A stretch of DNA of 64,000 nucleotides. It comes from CAVQJU01 sp963754955 (lineage in GTDB: Bacteria; Acidobacteriota; Vicinamibacteria; Vicinamibacterales; CAVVIG01). Every line of letters starts with the position of its first letter. The first letter of the stretch is position 1. The notes beneath the pieces were generated by a model. The model saw only the letters and a program-made list of their open reading frames with translations. It had not been told where the DNA came from and ran no database searches. The DNA lies in assembly GCA_963754955.1 (NCBI GenBank), contig CAVWHY010000001.1, positions 682,001 to 746,000 of the forward strand, given 5' to 3'. Of the stretch, positions 19,033 through 27,892 are shown in pieces. Position numbers and translations under genes: made by a program.

Positions 19033-19491
19033 ATGCCATATCCCACGCTGACGGCCATCCTCCTCGCCGGCGCACTCGGCGCGCTGCAGTCAGCGCCCGC
19101 ACCCTCGCAGAGCGCACCGTCCTCCAAAACCAAGACCGATCCGAACGAACCGGTGACGATGAACGGGTGCGTGACCCGCAGCGCCTCGTCCGCGAAGGAG
19201 TTCATGTTCACGGACAACACCAGCGGCTTCCAGTACCGCCTGAGCGGAAAGGACGTCTCGAAATTGCTCGGGCAGCCGCTCGAGATCGTCGGCGCGGTGG
19301 ACACCAGCCGGCTGAAGGTGAAGACCGGGCTCTATCCGTCGCCGAATGTCGCCGCGCAGGCAGGCGCGATGGATCCGGGGAAGGCTCACGTCGCCGCACT
19401 TGGCGGGGGCACCACGGGGAGCGGAAGCCCTGACCTGCCGACGTTCAAGGTCGCACGTGTCAGCGCCGTTCAGGGAGAGTGTCGGAAGTAG
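19033..19491 (+). CDS. Small secreted hypothetical protein
   Basis: A signal peptide (MPYPTLTAILLAGALGALQS) is followed by a Pro/Ser-rich stretch and a compact beta domain: EPVTMNGCVTRSASSAKEFM, DNTSGFQYRLSGKDVSKLLG, EIVGAVDTSRLKVKTGL and a TFKVARVSAV end. It looks like a small OB-fold type secreted domain of unknown function. TAGAGT six bases before the ATG fits the leaderless pattern of this window. Its last 32 bases overlap the 3' end of the convergent TPR/NTF2-like gene. Confidence 0.75.
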   Translation: MPYPTLTAILLAGALGALQSAPAPSQSAPSSKTKTDPNEPVTMNGCVTRSASSAKEFMFTDNTSGFQYRLSGKDVSKLLGQPLEIVGAVDTSRLKVKTGLYPSPNVAAQAGAMDPGKAHVAALGGGTTGSGSPDLPTFKVARVSAVQGECRK

Positions 19492-20641
19492 GGGTTCCGT
19501 CTTCGCCGGGGACCTGCCGATACCGGTTGGCCCACGCGCTGGTGATCGTCCAGTCGCCGGTGTCCCTGCTCAGGCTGAACGTCCACACCCGCCGCTCGGT
19601 TCGAGGCGCAGGGTTGCCGGTCGCCGGAACGTAGCGGACCGATCCACGGCACACGGCACGCGCGGACTTCTCCTGCGCGTCCACCGTGCACGACTCGAAT
19701 TCGATCGACTGCGAACGGAACTCCTCGAACGCACGGGCCAGGGCCGTCTCATCGACGCCCGGATAGACCGCATGCACGCGTGGCGCGTCGAGGCTGCTAT
19801 ACGCACGGCGATACCGGTCCAGCGTCTCCCAAATCATCGTCGTGTCGCCCTTCGCGGGCACGGGCGTCCCAGCCGCAACGGACGCGGGTTCGGCTGGCGG
19901 TGTCGGGACGGGAGGCTCCGGGGTCGCACCTTCGTGCTGAGCCGCCGGCGGTTCCGGCGCCACCGCTCTCACCGCCGTGTTCTGCGAGCCGCCAGGTACG
20001 AGCGGACGAGGCGACGGGATGCGCACGATGTCCCCGTCTGGAAGCAGAGCCCTGGACGGCAGGTGAGCAGCACGCTGCATCAGGATTGCACGCAGTGCGT
20101 CGGGGCTCCACTGCGGCTGCCTGCCAACGAGGAAGCCGAGCGTGGCGCCGGCAACCGTCCATGATGCAGCGACCGCGAGCACGAGGCGCCGCCGGCTTCG
20201 CGCGGTCACGGCCGCGGCGAGTTCTGCGGCGAGCTCGCTGCTCGCGGGCAGGCCCGGTTCGAGTTCGATCAGCTCGTCGATCGCGATCGTCGCGTCTCCA
20301 AAGCGGCGCGCGGCGATCGCCGCGCGCGCCGCGGCAATCCGCTGATCGATTCGTCGCTGTCGCACACGCGCCTCGAACGACGCGTATCTTTCTGGCGAGT
20401 TGAAACCGGCGGATGCGGATGCGGTGGCCGTGGGTGCCGGCGGCGTGGGCTCGACGGGCGACGTCGTGTCGTGAGGACGGTTCAGCGAATCGCGCAGCAT
20501 GCGCGCGGCGGCGAAATCAGGATCGATCGCCAGCGCGGCATCGACGCTGGCTCGCGCCTTGGCGTGCTCTCCCGCATCGCGGGCCGCCCGGGCCGTCCGC
20601 AGATGAAGCTGAAGCGTGCTCCAGCGAAGGTGTGGATCCAC
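19460..20641 (-). CDS. TPR - single TM - NTF2-like protein of unknown function
   Basis: The N-terminal third is helical and TPR-like (TARAARDAGEHAKARASVDA, AIDPDFAAARMLRDSL; later RFGDATIAIDELIELEPGL). One TM helix follows (RLVLAVAASWTVAGATLGFL), then a Pro-rich periplasmic linker and an NTF2/SnoaL-like domain (IWETLDRYRRAYSSLDAPRV, SARAVCRGSVRYVP, TFSLSRDTGDWTITSAW). The GTG at 20641 has a stop just upstream in its frame. The adjacent frame reads SARPIDPILESALHRLAG immediately before, so a frameshift near 20645 and a longer N-terminus are likely. No partner is indicated. Confidence 0.72.
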   Translation of the reverse strand: MDPHLRWSTLQLHLRTARAARDAGEHAKARASVDAALAIDPDFAAARMLRDSLNRPHDTTSPVEPTPPAPTATASASAGFNSPERYASFEARVRQRRIDQRIAAARAAIAARRFGDATIAIDELIELEPGLPASSELAAELAAAVTARSRRRLVLAVAASWTVAGATLGFLVGRQPQWSPDALRAILMQRAAHLPSRALLPDGDIVRIPSPRPLVPGGSQNTAVRAVAPEPPAAQHEGATPEPPVPTPPAEPASVAAGTPVPAKGDTTMIWETLDRYRRAYSSLDAPRVHAVYPGVDETALARAFEEFRSQSIEFESCTVDAQEKSARAVCRGSVRYVPATGNPAPRTERRVWTFSLSRDTGDWTITSAWANRYRQVPGEDGTPTSDTLPERR

Positions 20642-20734
20642 GGGTACCGGCTAGCCGGTGCAAGGCGGATTCCAGAATCGGGTCGATCGGCCGAGCTGAC
20701 GAGCGACAGCTGAGCCCTGACGGAAGACGTGGAC

Positions 20735-21514
20735 CTAGTCGGTCTTCTTGATGACGGGCGCGAACACCCATGCGATGAAGATGCTGAGGATATAGAGGCC
20801 GATCATCGGCGCCGCGAGAATCGTCTGGTTGTAGGGATCGCCGCTCGGCGTCACCACTGCCGCGATGATGAAGATCACGAGGACCGCGTACTTGAACTGG
20901 GATGCCAGGAAGCGCGCCGTGACCAGCCCCATCTTCGCCAGAAAAAACACCAGCGTGGGCATCTGAAACACGACGCCCAGGATGAAGAGCATCCTCGTAT
21001 ACATGCTGAAGACGTCTTCGAGCCTCGGCAGAAACGCCAGCTGCGTGGTGTTGAAGCTCGCGAAGAACACCATCAGCATCTTGAACGCGACGTAGTGGTT
21101 GAACGCCGCGCCGCCGAGGAAGCCTGCCGTGGTCATCAGGATGAACCAGATCGCGAAGCGCTTCTGCTTCACGTACAGCGCCGGCGCGATGATCTGCCAG
21201 ACCTGGTACATGATGAACGGCGACGTCAGCACGATCCCGGCGATCAGGGCGATCGTGACGTACACCGAGAACGCCTCGCCCGGCACGGTGTAAATCATCT
21301 TGCTGCCAGGCGGCAGGACGGAGCGGATCGGCCGGAACACGAACTCGACGATCTCGTTGATGTAGGCGAAGGCCACGAGAATGCCCACAGCCACGCCAAC
21401 GCTGGACCGGATCACGCCCTTCCTGAACCGATCGAGATGTTCGAGCACCGACGACATCGCGAACAGCGGGCGATCGGGATCGGACGAACCAAAACGACCG
21501 AGGGTCAACGGCAC
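20735..21514 (-). CDS. tatC: Sec-independent translocase subunit TatC
   Basis: A six-TM protein of 259 residues, the usual length. It begins with a short polar leader, then MSSVLEHLDRFRKGVIRSSV; further segments include FVFRPIRSVLPPGSKMIYTV, SVYVTIALIAGIVLTSPFIM, YQVWQIIAPALYVKQKRFAI and AVVTPSGDPYNQTILAAPM, all hallmarks of TatC (the QVWQFVAPAL and TP.D motifs). The GTG start has GGAG upstream; the internal ATG at 21457 is the alternative. No tatA/tatB lies nearby. A Tat-signal protein is encoded at 46930. Confidence 0.95.
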   Translation of the reverse strand: MPLTLGRFGSSDPDRPLFAMSSVLEHLDRFRKGVIRSSVGVAVGILVAFAYINEIVEFVFRPIRSVLPPGSKMIYTVPGEAFSVYVTIALIAGIVLTSPFIMYQVWQIIAPALYVKQKRFAIWFILMTTAGFLGGAAFNHYVAFKMLMVFFASFNTTQLAFLPRLEDVFSMYTRMLFILGVVFQMPTLVFFLAKMGLVTARFLASQFKYAVLVIFIIAAVVTPSGDPYNQTILAAPMIGLYILSIFIAWVFAPVIKKTD

Positions 21515-21535
21515 GAGAAACGCTCCGCTTCCATT

Positions 21536-22168
21536 CTAGCCGGAGCGCCTCGCCATCGCCTGAATCCCTGCGAGCGAGAAACTGGCGATGTGCTCGGCGA
21601 CGCGGTCGGGAGTGTCGTTTCGCAGGTGAAACTTCGTCCGAACGCGCGTGGGCATGGGCCGGGTCGCGAAGAGGATCCACTGCGAGTGGATGCTCATGAC
21701 GCACCGCGCAACCCGCTCGTCGCCGGTCTGGCAGCCCAGCAGGTCGGCGACGATGGCGGACAGGTCCTCGATGCGCGGCCGGATTCCCTGGTCGACCAGG
21801 GCGTCGAAGGCGGGAGTGGGATCGGCGATCTCCCGCTGAATCAGCCGCGAGATCCAGTCCGCATGGCTCTCGGCCACGGCGCGGGACAGCGAGACGTGGA
21901 TGTAGCTCCGCAGCCGCTCCTCGGCCGGCTTGCCGTCACCCGCCACGCGCGCCGCATCGCTCGTGGCGCGTAGGGTGTCGATGGCGCGCTGCAGCACTTC
22001 GCGGTACAGGCCGTTCTTGTCGCCGAAGTGGTAGTTGACCGCCGCGACGTTGGCGCGGGCGCCCCGGCAGATATCGCGGACCGTGACCTTCTTGAACCCG
22101 CGGTCGGCGAACAGCTGCGCGGCCGCCCGCAGCACCCGTTCTCGCGTTTCTTCGTCGCGCTGCTTCAT
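21536..22168 (-). CDS. TetR-family repressor, CecR-like
   Basis: The N-terminal TetR helix-turn-helix is clear: RERVLRAAAQLFADRGFKKV, TVRDICRGARANVAAVNYHF, GDKNGLYREVLQRA. The C-terminal ligand domain (SHADWISRLIQREIADPTPA) resembles the DUF1956 domain of CecR/YbiH. It is the last gene of an operon HlyD-ATPase-permease-TetR, the same gene set that E. coli CecR controls (ybhGFSR). The perfect 13-7-13 palindrome in front of the operon (25337-25369) is its likely operator, giving autoregulation and drug-responsive derepression. Inducer unknown. Confidence 0.92.
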   Translation of the reverse strand: MKQRDEETRERVLRAAAQLFADRGFKKVTVRDICRGARANVAAVNYHFGDKNGLYREVLQRAIDTLRATSDAARVAGDGKPAEERLRSYIHVSLSRAVAESHADWISRLIQREIADPTPAFDALVDQGIRPRIEDLSAIVADLLGCQTGDERVARCVMSIHSQWILFATRPMPTRVRTKFHLRNDTPDRVAEHIASFSLAGIQAMARRSG

Positions 22169-22172
22169 CGGC

Positions 22173-23285
22173 CTACAGCGTCCGCTTGAACAGCATCGTC
22201 GCGGCCGTCATGCCGATGGCAGAGAACACCAGCAGGTACAGCAGATCCCCGCCGATCGCGCTGAAACCCGTGTTCTTGAGGAGCAGGCTCTTGAAGGCGT
22301 GCACCGCGTAGGTGAACGGGTCGACGGCCGCGATGACCTGCATCCACCCGGGAAACCCCTGGGGCGGATACACCGCGCCGCTCGGGAAGTACAGCAGCGT
22401 GTTCAGCACGCCGAAGATGGCGCGCGGCATGAGCGGATCGTTGACGCGCACCATGATCAGGAACATCAGGCTGATGAGGGCAAAGGCGGTCACGACGATT
22501 ACGACCGTCAGCCTGAGCAGGCGCATCGGATCGAGCGGAGACGGGATCCCCGCGATGAGGCTCCCGATGATCATGATGGAGATACCGGCCATCACGGCCT
22601 TGATCGTCCCCGAGATGTTGAAGCCGGCGACGAGCTCGAGCTTGCTGATCGGCGTAACCAGGTACCCTTCGTGCAGCCCGCGCGCCTTGTCGTCGATGAA
22701 GATGATGCCGCCGCCGATCATCACCATCATGAAAATCGACATCACGATGGAGCCGGGCAGCAGGTACTGGACGTACGGGACGTAGGGGTACACCTCGACG
22801 ACGTCCAGCCTGGCCAGGCCTGACACGCGCGGCGCAGCCGAGGGCAGGTTGAACGCCGTGACGAGGCTCCCCATCTGCCCGACGAGCGTCGCCGAGACGA
22901 AGTTGTCCGTGTTGTCCTCGATGAGCGCGACGTGCGGCTCGTTCTTCTGCAGCACCCGGCGGGAGAACTCGGGAGGGATCGTCAACACGCCGTTGATGCG
23001 GCCGTTCCGCAGATCCGTGAGCGCGGCACCCTGGTCCGCGTACTGGATCGTGTCGAACGTGTTCGCGCCGCCGGCCACTGCGCCCGCCAGCTCGCGTACC
23101 CGCACGGCGGGCAGGCCCCCGTCCTGGTCGACGATGGCCACTTTGAGGTGCTTGACGTTGCCGCCCATCGCGTAGCCCAGGATCACCAGCTGCACGAGCG
23201 GAAACACCATCGAGATCACGATCAGGATCGGGCTGCGGCGGAACCGGCGCAGCTCGCGTTCGACGATCGCCCAGGTGCGGCTCAT
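22173..23285 (-). CDS. ABC-2 type transporter permease (YbhS/YbhR-like)
   Basis: 370 residues. N-terminal TM helix (SPILIVISMVFPLVQLVILG), a large extracytoplasmic domain (LKVAIVDQDGGLPAVRVREL, ADQGAALTDLRNGRINGVLT), then five TM helices including IVMSIFMMVMIGGGIIFIDD, KARGLHEGYLVTPISKLELV and NTLLYFPSGAVYPPQGFPGW. This is the ABC2_membrane_3 type that works with a cytosolic ATPase and a HlyD adaptor in drug or lipid export. Only one permease is present, so a homodimer is expected. It sits four bases before the TetR gene. Confidence 0.93.
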   Translation of the reverse strand: MSRTWAIVERELRRFRRSPILIVISMVFPLVQLVILGYAMGGNVKHLKVAIVDQDGGLPAVRVRELAGAVAGGANTFDTIQYADQGAALTDLRNGRINGVLTIPPEFSRRVLQKNEPHVALIEDNTDNFVSATLVGQMGSLVTAFNLPSAAPRVSGLARLDVVEVYPYVPYVQYLLPGSIVMSIFMMVMIGGGIIFIDDKARGLHEGYLVTPISKLELVAGFNISGTIKAVMAGISIMIIGSLIAGIPSPLDPMRLLRLTVVIVVTAFALISLMFLIMVRVNDPLMPRAIFGVLNTLLYFPSGAVYPPQGFPGWMQVIAAVDPFTYAVHAFKSLLLKNTGFSAIGGDLLYLLVFSAIGMTAATMLFKRTL

Positions 23286-23301
23286 ATGGTTCCTCCCCGA
23301 A

Positions 23302-24294
23302 TCAGCGTCGCATCATGAACGCGGAGTCCTGCGGGCTCGCGTCCTGCAGCGCGTCGCGCAGCGCGCGTCCCGTGTAATGCACGAAGACATCGTCCAGCGT
23401 GGTGCTCTGGACGGCCAGCGAGTTCACGGTGATGCCGGCGGCTGCCGCGGCGTCGAGCATGGCCATCGTCGTCGCCGGGCCGTTCTTCGATGAAATCCGG
23501 AACACGGAATCTTCCGACGTGACGCTCTCGACGCCCGGCAGTGCCTTGAGGCGGTCGCCCCAGCCGGACGGGGGCGACGTGAAATTCACCTCGAGCACGT
23601 TGTTGCTGGGGACGGCCAGCTTGAGCCTGGTCGGGGTATCGAGGGCCTTCAGCTCGCCGTGATCGACGATCGCGATCCGATCGCAGAGCTTGTCGGCCTC
23701 GTCCATGTAGTGCGTGGTCAGCAGGATGGTGAGCTGGCGCTCCGCCTTGATGCGCTGAAGCATCTCCCAGACGTTGACGCGCGACACGGGGTCGAGGCCG
23801 GTGGTCGGCTCGTCGAGGAAGAATATGCGCGGCTCGTGCACAAGGCCGCGCGCGATTTCAACGCGGCGCCGCATGCCGCCCGACAGGTTCTTCACCTGCG
23901 CGTCCTTCCACTGCGTCAGCTCGACGAACTCGAGCAACTCCGGGATCAGCCGCTGCCGTTTTTCCCGCGGCACGCCGTAAAGCTTGGCGAAGATCAGCAG
24001 ATTCTCTTCGACGCTGAGCTCCAGGTCGGTGGTCATCGCCTGCGGGATCACGCCGATCGATCGCCGGACGCCGTCCGACTGCTTGACGATATCGAAACCG
24101 TTGATGACTGCCGTGCCCGACGTCGGCGGCAGCAGGGTCACCATCATGCGGATGAGGGTGGACTTGCCGGCGCCGTTCGGCCCGAGCAGCCCGAAGATCT
24201 CGCCTTCTGCGACGTCGAAGCTCAGGCCCTTGACGGCCGTGAACTTGCCGTACGTCTTGACGATGTTGCGGACGTCGATTGCGGGCAGCATCAC
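23302..24294 (-). CDS. ABC transporter ATP-binding protein of the efflux operon
   Basis: Walker A GPNGAGKST, Q-loop VIPQ, signature LSGGMRRRVEIARGL, Walker B RIFFLDEPTTGLDPVSR and the switch His in LTTHYMDEA are all present, followed by an approximately 100-residue C-terminal DUF4162-like domain. Single ATPase domain, 330 residues. The GTG at 24294 and the ATG at 24291 are both possible; the ATG shares one base with the stop of the HlyD gene, indicating coupled translation. It energises the permease encoded downstream. Confidence 0.95.
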   Translation of the reverse strand: MMLPAIDVRNIVKTYGKFTAVKGLSFDVAEGEIFGLLGPNGAGKSTLIRMMVTLLPPTSGTAVINGFDIVKQSDGVRRSIGVIPQAMTTDLELSVEENLLIFAKLYGVPREKRQRLIPELLEFVELTQWKDAQVKNLSGGMRRRVEIARGLVHEPRIFFLDEPTTGLDPVSRVNVWEMLQRIKAERQLTILLTTHYMDEADKLCDRIAIVDHGELKALDTPTRLKLAVPSNNVLEVNFTSPPSGWGDRLKALPGVESVTSEDSVFRISSKNGPATTMAMLDAAAAAGITVNSLAVQSTTLDDVFVHYTGRALRDALQDASPQDSAFMMRR

Positions 24295-25337
24295 CGCACC
24301 GGCAGGAGCACGTACGCCGTCATCCCGACGGCGAGTCGCCGATCGCGATTATCCACGCGCAGGCGGACTTCGAAGGTCTTGATGTCGCGCTTGGTCCGGC
24401 TGACGTCGCGCTGCGTGGCGAACGCCGCGTCGACGCCACGGTAGAAGACGCGCCCCTGGCGCTCTTCGCCCGAGGGAAGCCGGACGGTGAGGGTGTCGCC
24501 CATCCGCACCCCGTCGATGTACGTTTCCTCGACGTCGGCCCGCACCCACAGGTCGTCGGGGTTGATGAGGGACAGCACCGGCTGCCCCGGCGTGACGACC
24601 TCGCCGGTGCGCGCGGCGCGGACGTCGACGATACCGTCGATCGGTGCGTGCAGCTCGGTGTAAGTCAGACGCACGTCGGCCTTGGTGCGTTGGGCGTTGG
24701 CGGCGGCCTGCTGGCTCTGGTTGGCCTGGAGCTGGCTGCGCTTCACTGAAATCTGCTCGGCGTTGGCGTTCGCGAGCGCGAGGGCCGACCGCTGGGCGTC
24801 CACCTGTTTCTGCAGCGAGTCGAGGCGCGCCTTTGCGGCGTCGTACGCCGTGCGCGCCTGGTCCAGCATCTGGACGGGCTCGACGCCCTTCTGCGACAGG
24901 TCGCGGGTGCGCTCGAACACGAGACGGGCGTTCTCGAGGTCCGCGACGGCTGCCGCCTGCTGCGCCTGCGCGGCCGCGAGCGTCGCCTCGGCCTGATGAA
25001 TCTGGTCGATCGTCTGGCGCTGCTGGTACCGGAGCGCGGCCTCGCTTTCCTTGACCTGCGACCCGAGCCCCTCGGCGCTGTGCTGGTAGTAGGCGATGTC
25101 GGCGCGCAGTTCGTCCGGCGTGATCACGGCCACGAGCTGGTCCTTCTTGACCACGTCCCCCTCGTCGACGAGCAGCTGGCGGATCTGGCCGGCGATCTGC
25201 GGGCTCACGATCACGTCGTTTGTCGTCACGATGCCGGTGAGCGTCAGGCTCGTCGGGCGGCGGTTGGCGTACCGGAAGGCGGCATAACCTCCCGCGCCGA
25301 GGACCAGCAGGATGAGGAACGAGCGTACGATCTTCAT
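24291..25337 (-). CDS. HlyD/EmrA-type membrane-fusion protein
   Basis: The ATG at 25337 (MKIVRSFLILLVLGAGGYAA) gives an N-terminal TM anchor; then biotinyl-lipoyl half-motifs (SPQIAGQIRQLLVDEGDVVK and APIDGIVDVRAARTGEVVTP) flank an approximately 120-residue coiled coil rich in Ala and Gln. The C-terminal beta domain includes DLWVRADVEETYIDGVRMGD. It links the inner-membrane ABC pump to an outer-membrane channel, which is not encoded here. There is no ribosome site. The start codon abuts the operator, and the -10 box ends ten bases upstream. Confidence 0.93.
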   Translation of the reverse strand: MKIVRSFLILLVLGAGGYAAFRYANRRPTSLTLTGIVTTNDVIVSPQIAGQIRQLLVDEGDVVKKDQLVAVITPDELRADIAYYQHSAEGLGSQVKESEAALRYQQRQTIDQIHQAEATLAAAQAQQAAAVADLENARLVFERTRDLSQKGVEPVQMLDQARTAYDAAKARLDSLQKQVDAQRSALALANANAEQISVKRSQLQANQSQQAAANAQRTKADVRLTYTELHAPIDGIVDVRAARTGEVVTPGQPVLSLINPDDLWVRADVEETYIDGVRMGDTLTVRLPSGEERQGRVFYRGVDAAFATQRDVSRTKRDIKTFEVRLRVDNRDRRLAVGMTAYVLLPVR

Positions 25338-25377
25338 GTCAAACAACTGTATAAAACAGTTGTTTGACAGGTGTCAA
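25335..25377 (-). promoter_or_regulatory. Efflux-operon promoter and perfect 13-7-13 TetR-type operator
   Basis: Arms TGTCAAACAACTG (25337-25349) and CAGTTGTTTGACA (25357-25369) are exact reverse complements around a seven-base spacer. On the minus strand TTGACA (25377-25372), 18 bases and TATACA (25353-25348) form a good sigma-70 promoter whose -10 lies within the palindrome; the ATG follows ten bases later. A bound repressor would cover the -10 and the start. The divergent sensor kinase begins two bases outside the palindrome, so it may be co-regulated. Confidence 0.85.
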
Positions 25378-27242
25378 CCCCGGTGGACGCCCGATTCGAC
25401 CGCGCGGCCCGTGTGTATACTGATGCCGCTGTGCTTCGGGATCTTCCATCGCGAGCCCGTTGGTACACGATCGGCGTCATCGCCCTGGGCACCCTCACCT
25501 TTGCCGCGCTGGTGCCCCGGGCGACGCTCACGCCCGTTCCCCCGCTCCTCTTCTTCATCGTCCTGTCGTCGCTCACGTCCGCGTTCAAGGTCCACTTTCC
25601 GATCGCCAGCGGCTCGAACATGTCCGTGTCGTACATCGTGGACATCGCCGCCCTCATCCTGCGCGGGCCGCACGCGGGAATGATTGTCGGCGCCGCCAGC
25701 GGCCTGACGCAGTCGACGCTCAACCAGCCGGCCACGAGCCGAAACCCGCTGTATCGCACGCTGTTCAACATCTCCATCCTCGTCCTGACGACGGAAGCGT
25801 CGGGCCAGGTGTACGTGTGGCTCGGCGGCACACCGTCGACGCTCGACCTCGTCGCGCTGGTTGGGCCGCTGTCCGGCATGGCCCTCACGTATTTCTTCGT
25901 GAACACGGCGCCCATCGCCGTCGCGATCGGCCTCGCGACGAACCAGAACGCGTGGCGGATCTGGCGGCGGGACTTCCTGCCCAACGTGCCGAGCTATATC
26001 CTCGGCGCCGCCGCCGCCGCGGTCGTCCTGGCCGTGACGGAAAGCTCGGGATACTGGCTGGCGCTCCTGCTCACCGCCGCGCCGCTGTACCTGACATACA
26101 AGATGTACCGCACGGGCCTCGAGACCGAGGCCCGCCAGGGCGCCATTCTCGAGGCGGCGCACGATGCCATCATCACGATGGATTCGCACCTGGCCATTCG
26201 CGAATTCAACCCCGCCGCTGAGCAGATGTTCGGCCACCGCCGCAGCGAGATCCTCGGCCGGCCCGTCGACATCCTCCTGGAGCCCGAGAGCCGGGACGAG
26301 GCGCTCGACGCCCTCGGCCAGTATCTGCACACCGGGCGGGGACCGCTCCTCGGACGGCAGCTCGAGTTCACCGGCGTGCGCACCGACGGCACCGACTTCC
26401 AGTTCGAGTTGACGGTTGCGCGAGTCGGCTCGGAGACGCGCCGCGCGATGACCGGCTTCGTCCGCGACATCACCGAACGGCGGCTCCTCGAGGAACAGCT
26501 GCGCCAGTCGCAGAAGCTCGAGGCCATCGGCCGGCTGGCCGGCGGCGTGGCGCACGACTTCAACAACATCCTCATGAGCATCATGGGCTCGGCCGACCTG
26601 CTCCTCATGGACGTGACCGATGAGCCCACACGCGCCGAGATCACCGAAATCAAGCAGTCGGTGGAGCGCGGCGCCGCGCTGACGCGGCAGCTGCTCGCGT
26701 TCAGCCGGCGGCAGGCGACGCGCGCGCGCCTGTTCGCCCTTGGCGATGTCGTCGCCGGCATGGAGACGATGCTGCGCCGGCTGATCGGGCCCGAGATCGA
26801 GTTGAACGTTGTGCGCGGCCGACCGGTCATGGTTCACGCCGATCCCGCTCAGATCGAGCAGGTGATCCTCAACCTCGTCATCAACGCGCGCGACGCCATG
26901 CCGGAAGGCGGACGCCTCGACGTCAGCGTCGGCGATGTCGAACTCGACGACGCGGCAGCGGCGATCATCGCGGAGGGCCGGGCCGGACGGTACGCCCTGT
27001 TGAGCGTCGCCGACACCGGCACGGGTATGGACGACAAGACGCGCGCCAGGCTCTTCGAGCCGTTCTTCTCCACCAAGGAACAAGGAAAAGGCACAGGTCT
27101 GGGCCTGTCGATCGTCTACGGGATCGTCAAGCAGAGCACCGGGTATATCACCGTCGCCAGCGAACGCGGCCGCGGGACCACCTTCGTGATCTATCTGCCG
27201 GTTGTCGCCACTCCAGCAGCCGCCGAAATCGCCGCCGTCTGA
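25371..27242 (+). CDS. Membrane-bound PAS sensor histidine kinase
   Basis: GTG start at 25371 (or GTG at 25383). About seven TM helices occupy residues 30-240 (WYTIGVIALGTLTFAALVP, AGMIVGAASGLTQSTLNQP, LSGMALTYFFVNTAPIAV). A PAS domain follows (ILEAAHDAIITMDSHLAIRE, FNPAAEQMFGHRRSEILGR), then the phosphoacceptor motif GGVAHDFNNILMSIMGSADL, N box ILNLVINARDAMPEGG, G1 VADTGTGMDD, F box LFEPFFSTK and G2 GKGTGLGLSIVYGIV. No receiver domain or adjacent response regulator is present, so it is an orphan. It is divergent from the efflux operon and touches its operator. Confidence 0.93.
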   Translation: MSTPVDARFDRAARVYTDAAVLRDLPSRARWYTIGVIALGTLTFAALVPRATLTPVPPLLFFIVLSSLTSAFKVHFPIASGSNMSVSYIVDIAALILRGPHAGMIVGAASGLTQSTLNQPATSRNPLYRTLFNISILVLTTEASGQVYVWLGGTPSTLDLVALVGPLSGMALTYFFVNTAPIAVAIGLATNQNAWRIWRRDFLPNVPSYILGAAAAAVVLAVTESSGYWLALLLTAAPLYLTYKMYRTGLETEARQGAILEAAHDAIITMDSHLAIREFNPAAEQMFGHRRSEILGRPVDILLEPESRDEALDALGQYLHTGRGPLLGRQLEFTGVRTDGTDFQFELTVARVGSETRRAMTGFVRDITERRLLEEQLRQSQKLEAIGRLAGGVAHDFNNILMSIMGSADLLLMDVTDEPTRAEITEIKQSVERGAALTRQLLAFSRRQATRARLFALGDVVAGMETMLRRLIGPEIELNVVRGRPVMVHADPAQIEQVILNLVINARDAMPEGGRLDVSVGDVELDDAAAAIIAEGRAGRYALLSVADTGTGMDDKTRARLFEPFFSTKEQGKGTGLGLSIVYGIVKQSTGYITVASERGRGTTFVIYLPVVATPAAAEIAAV

Positions 27243-27313
27243 TGGCGCGACTCATGCACTGACGGCGGAGGCTGCTGTACGAGGGCCGTCAATCGGCCGA
27301 TATAGAGGACACC

Positions 27314-27892
27314 ATGAGGTCTGTCGCACTCCTCTGCGGACTCGCCGTCCTGGCGGCAGATCCCGCGTCGTCCACGACCGTTTCAGAGCCGACCTTCGAT
27401 GAACTCGTGCTCAGAGCCGAAAGCGTCGTGGTCGCCCGGGTGGTGTCGACGCGATCGGCGTGGGTGGATTCGCGCTCGGGCCGGTCCATTGTCACGGACG
27501 TGACGGTCGCGATCGAGCAGACGATCAAAGGTCCTGAGTACGCGCAGCGCTCGTATGAGTTCCTCGGGGGCACCGTCGGCGACGACACGCTGCGAGTCGA
27601 AGGCATCCCGCAATTCGAGGTCGGCGACCGCGACGTGCTGTTCGTCAACGAAGCGGGCCGGCCGGCGAGCCCGCTCGTCGGGTTCATGTACGGCCGATTT
27701 CGGATCATGCGGGATCCGCGCACCGGCGCGGATATGGTGCGGACCCACGACGGGCGCCCGCTGGCGAGTACCGAGGATGTCGGCAACGCGAAACCGCCGG
27801 CCCGGGTCGCACCGGCGCGGACGCTGACGCTCGCCGATTTTATCGGCGCCATCCGCGACAGAGCACGCATCCAGGCACAGGGCGGCCGATGA
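27314..27892 (+). CDS. Secreted hypothetical protein, partner of the matrixin
   Basis: The ATG at 27314 follows a GAGG. The signal peptide (MRSVALLCGLAVLAADPASS) is short. The body has FDELVLRAESVVVARVVSTR, SIVTDVTVAIEQTIKGPEYA, FLGGTVGDDTLRVEGIPQFE and VGDRDVLFVNEAGRPASPLV, a beta-rich domain resembling proteins often found beside secreted metalloproteases. It overlaps the matrixin gene by ATGA, so the two are coupled. It might act as a chaperone or inhibitor of the protease; that is inference from position. Confidence 0.75.
   Translation: MRSVALLCGLAVLAADPASSTTVSEPTFDELVLRAESVVVARVVSTRSAWVDSRSGRSIVTDVTVAIEQTIKGPEYAQRSYEFLGGTVGDDTLRVEGIPQFEVGDRDVLFVNEAGRPASPLVGFMYGRFRIMRDPRTGADMVRTHDGRPLASTEDVGNAKPPARVAPARTLTLADFIGAIRDRARIQAQGGR

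Noticed and set aside
20741..21973. A 414-codon plus-strand frame opposite tatC and tetR
   Set aside because: Shadow of two well-supported minus-strand genes, His/Asp/Arg-rich with no fold.
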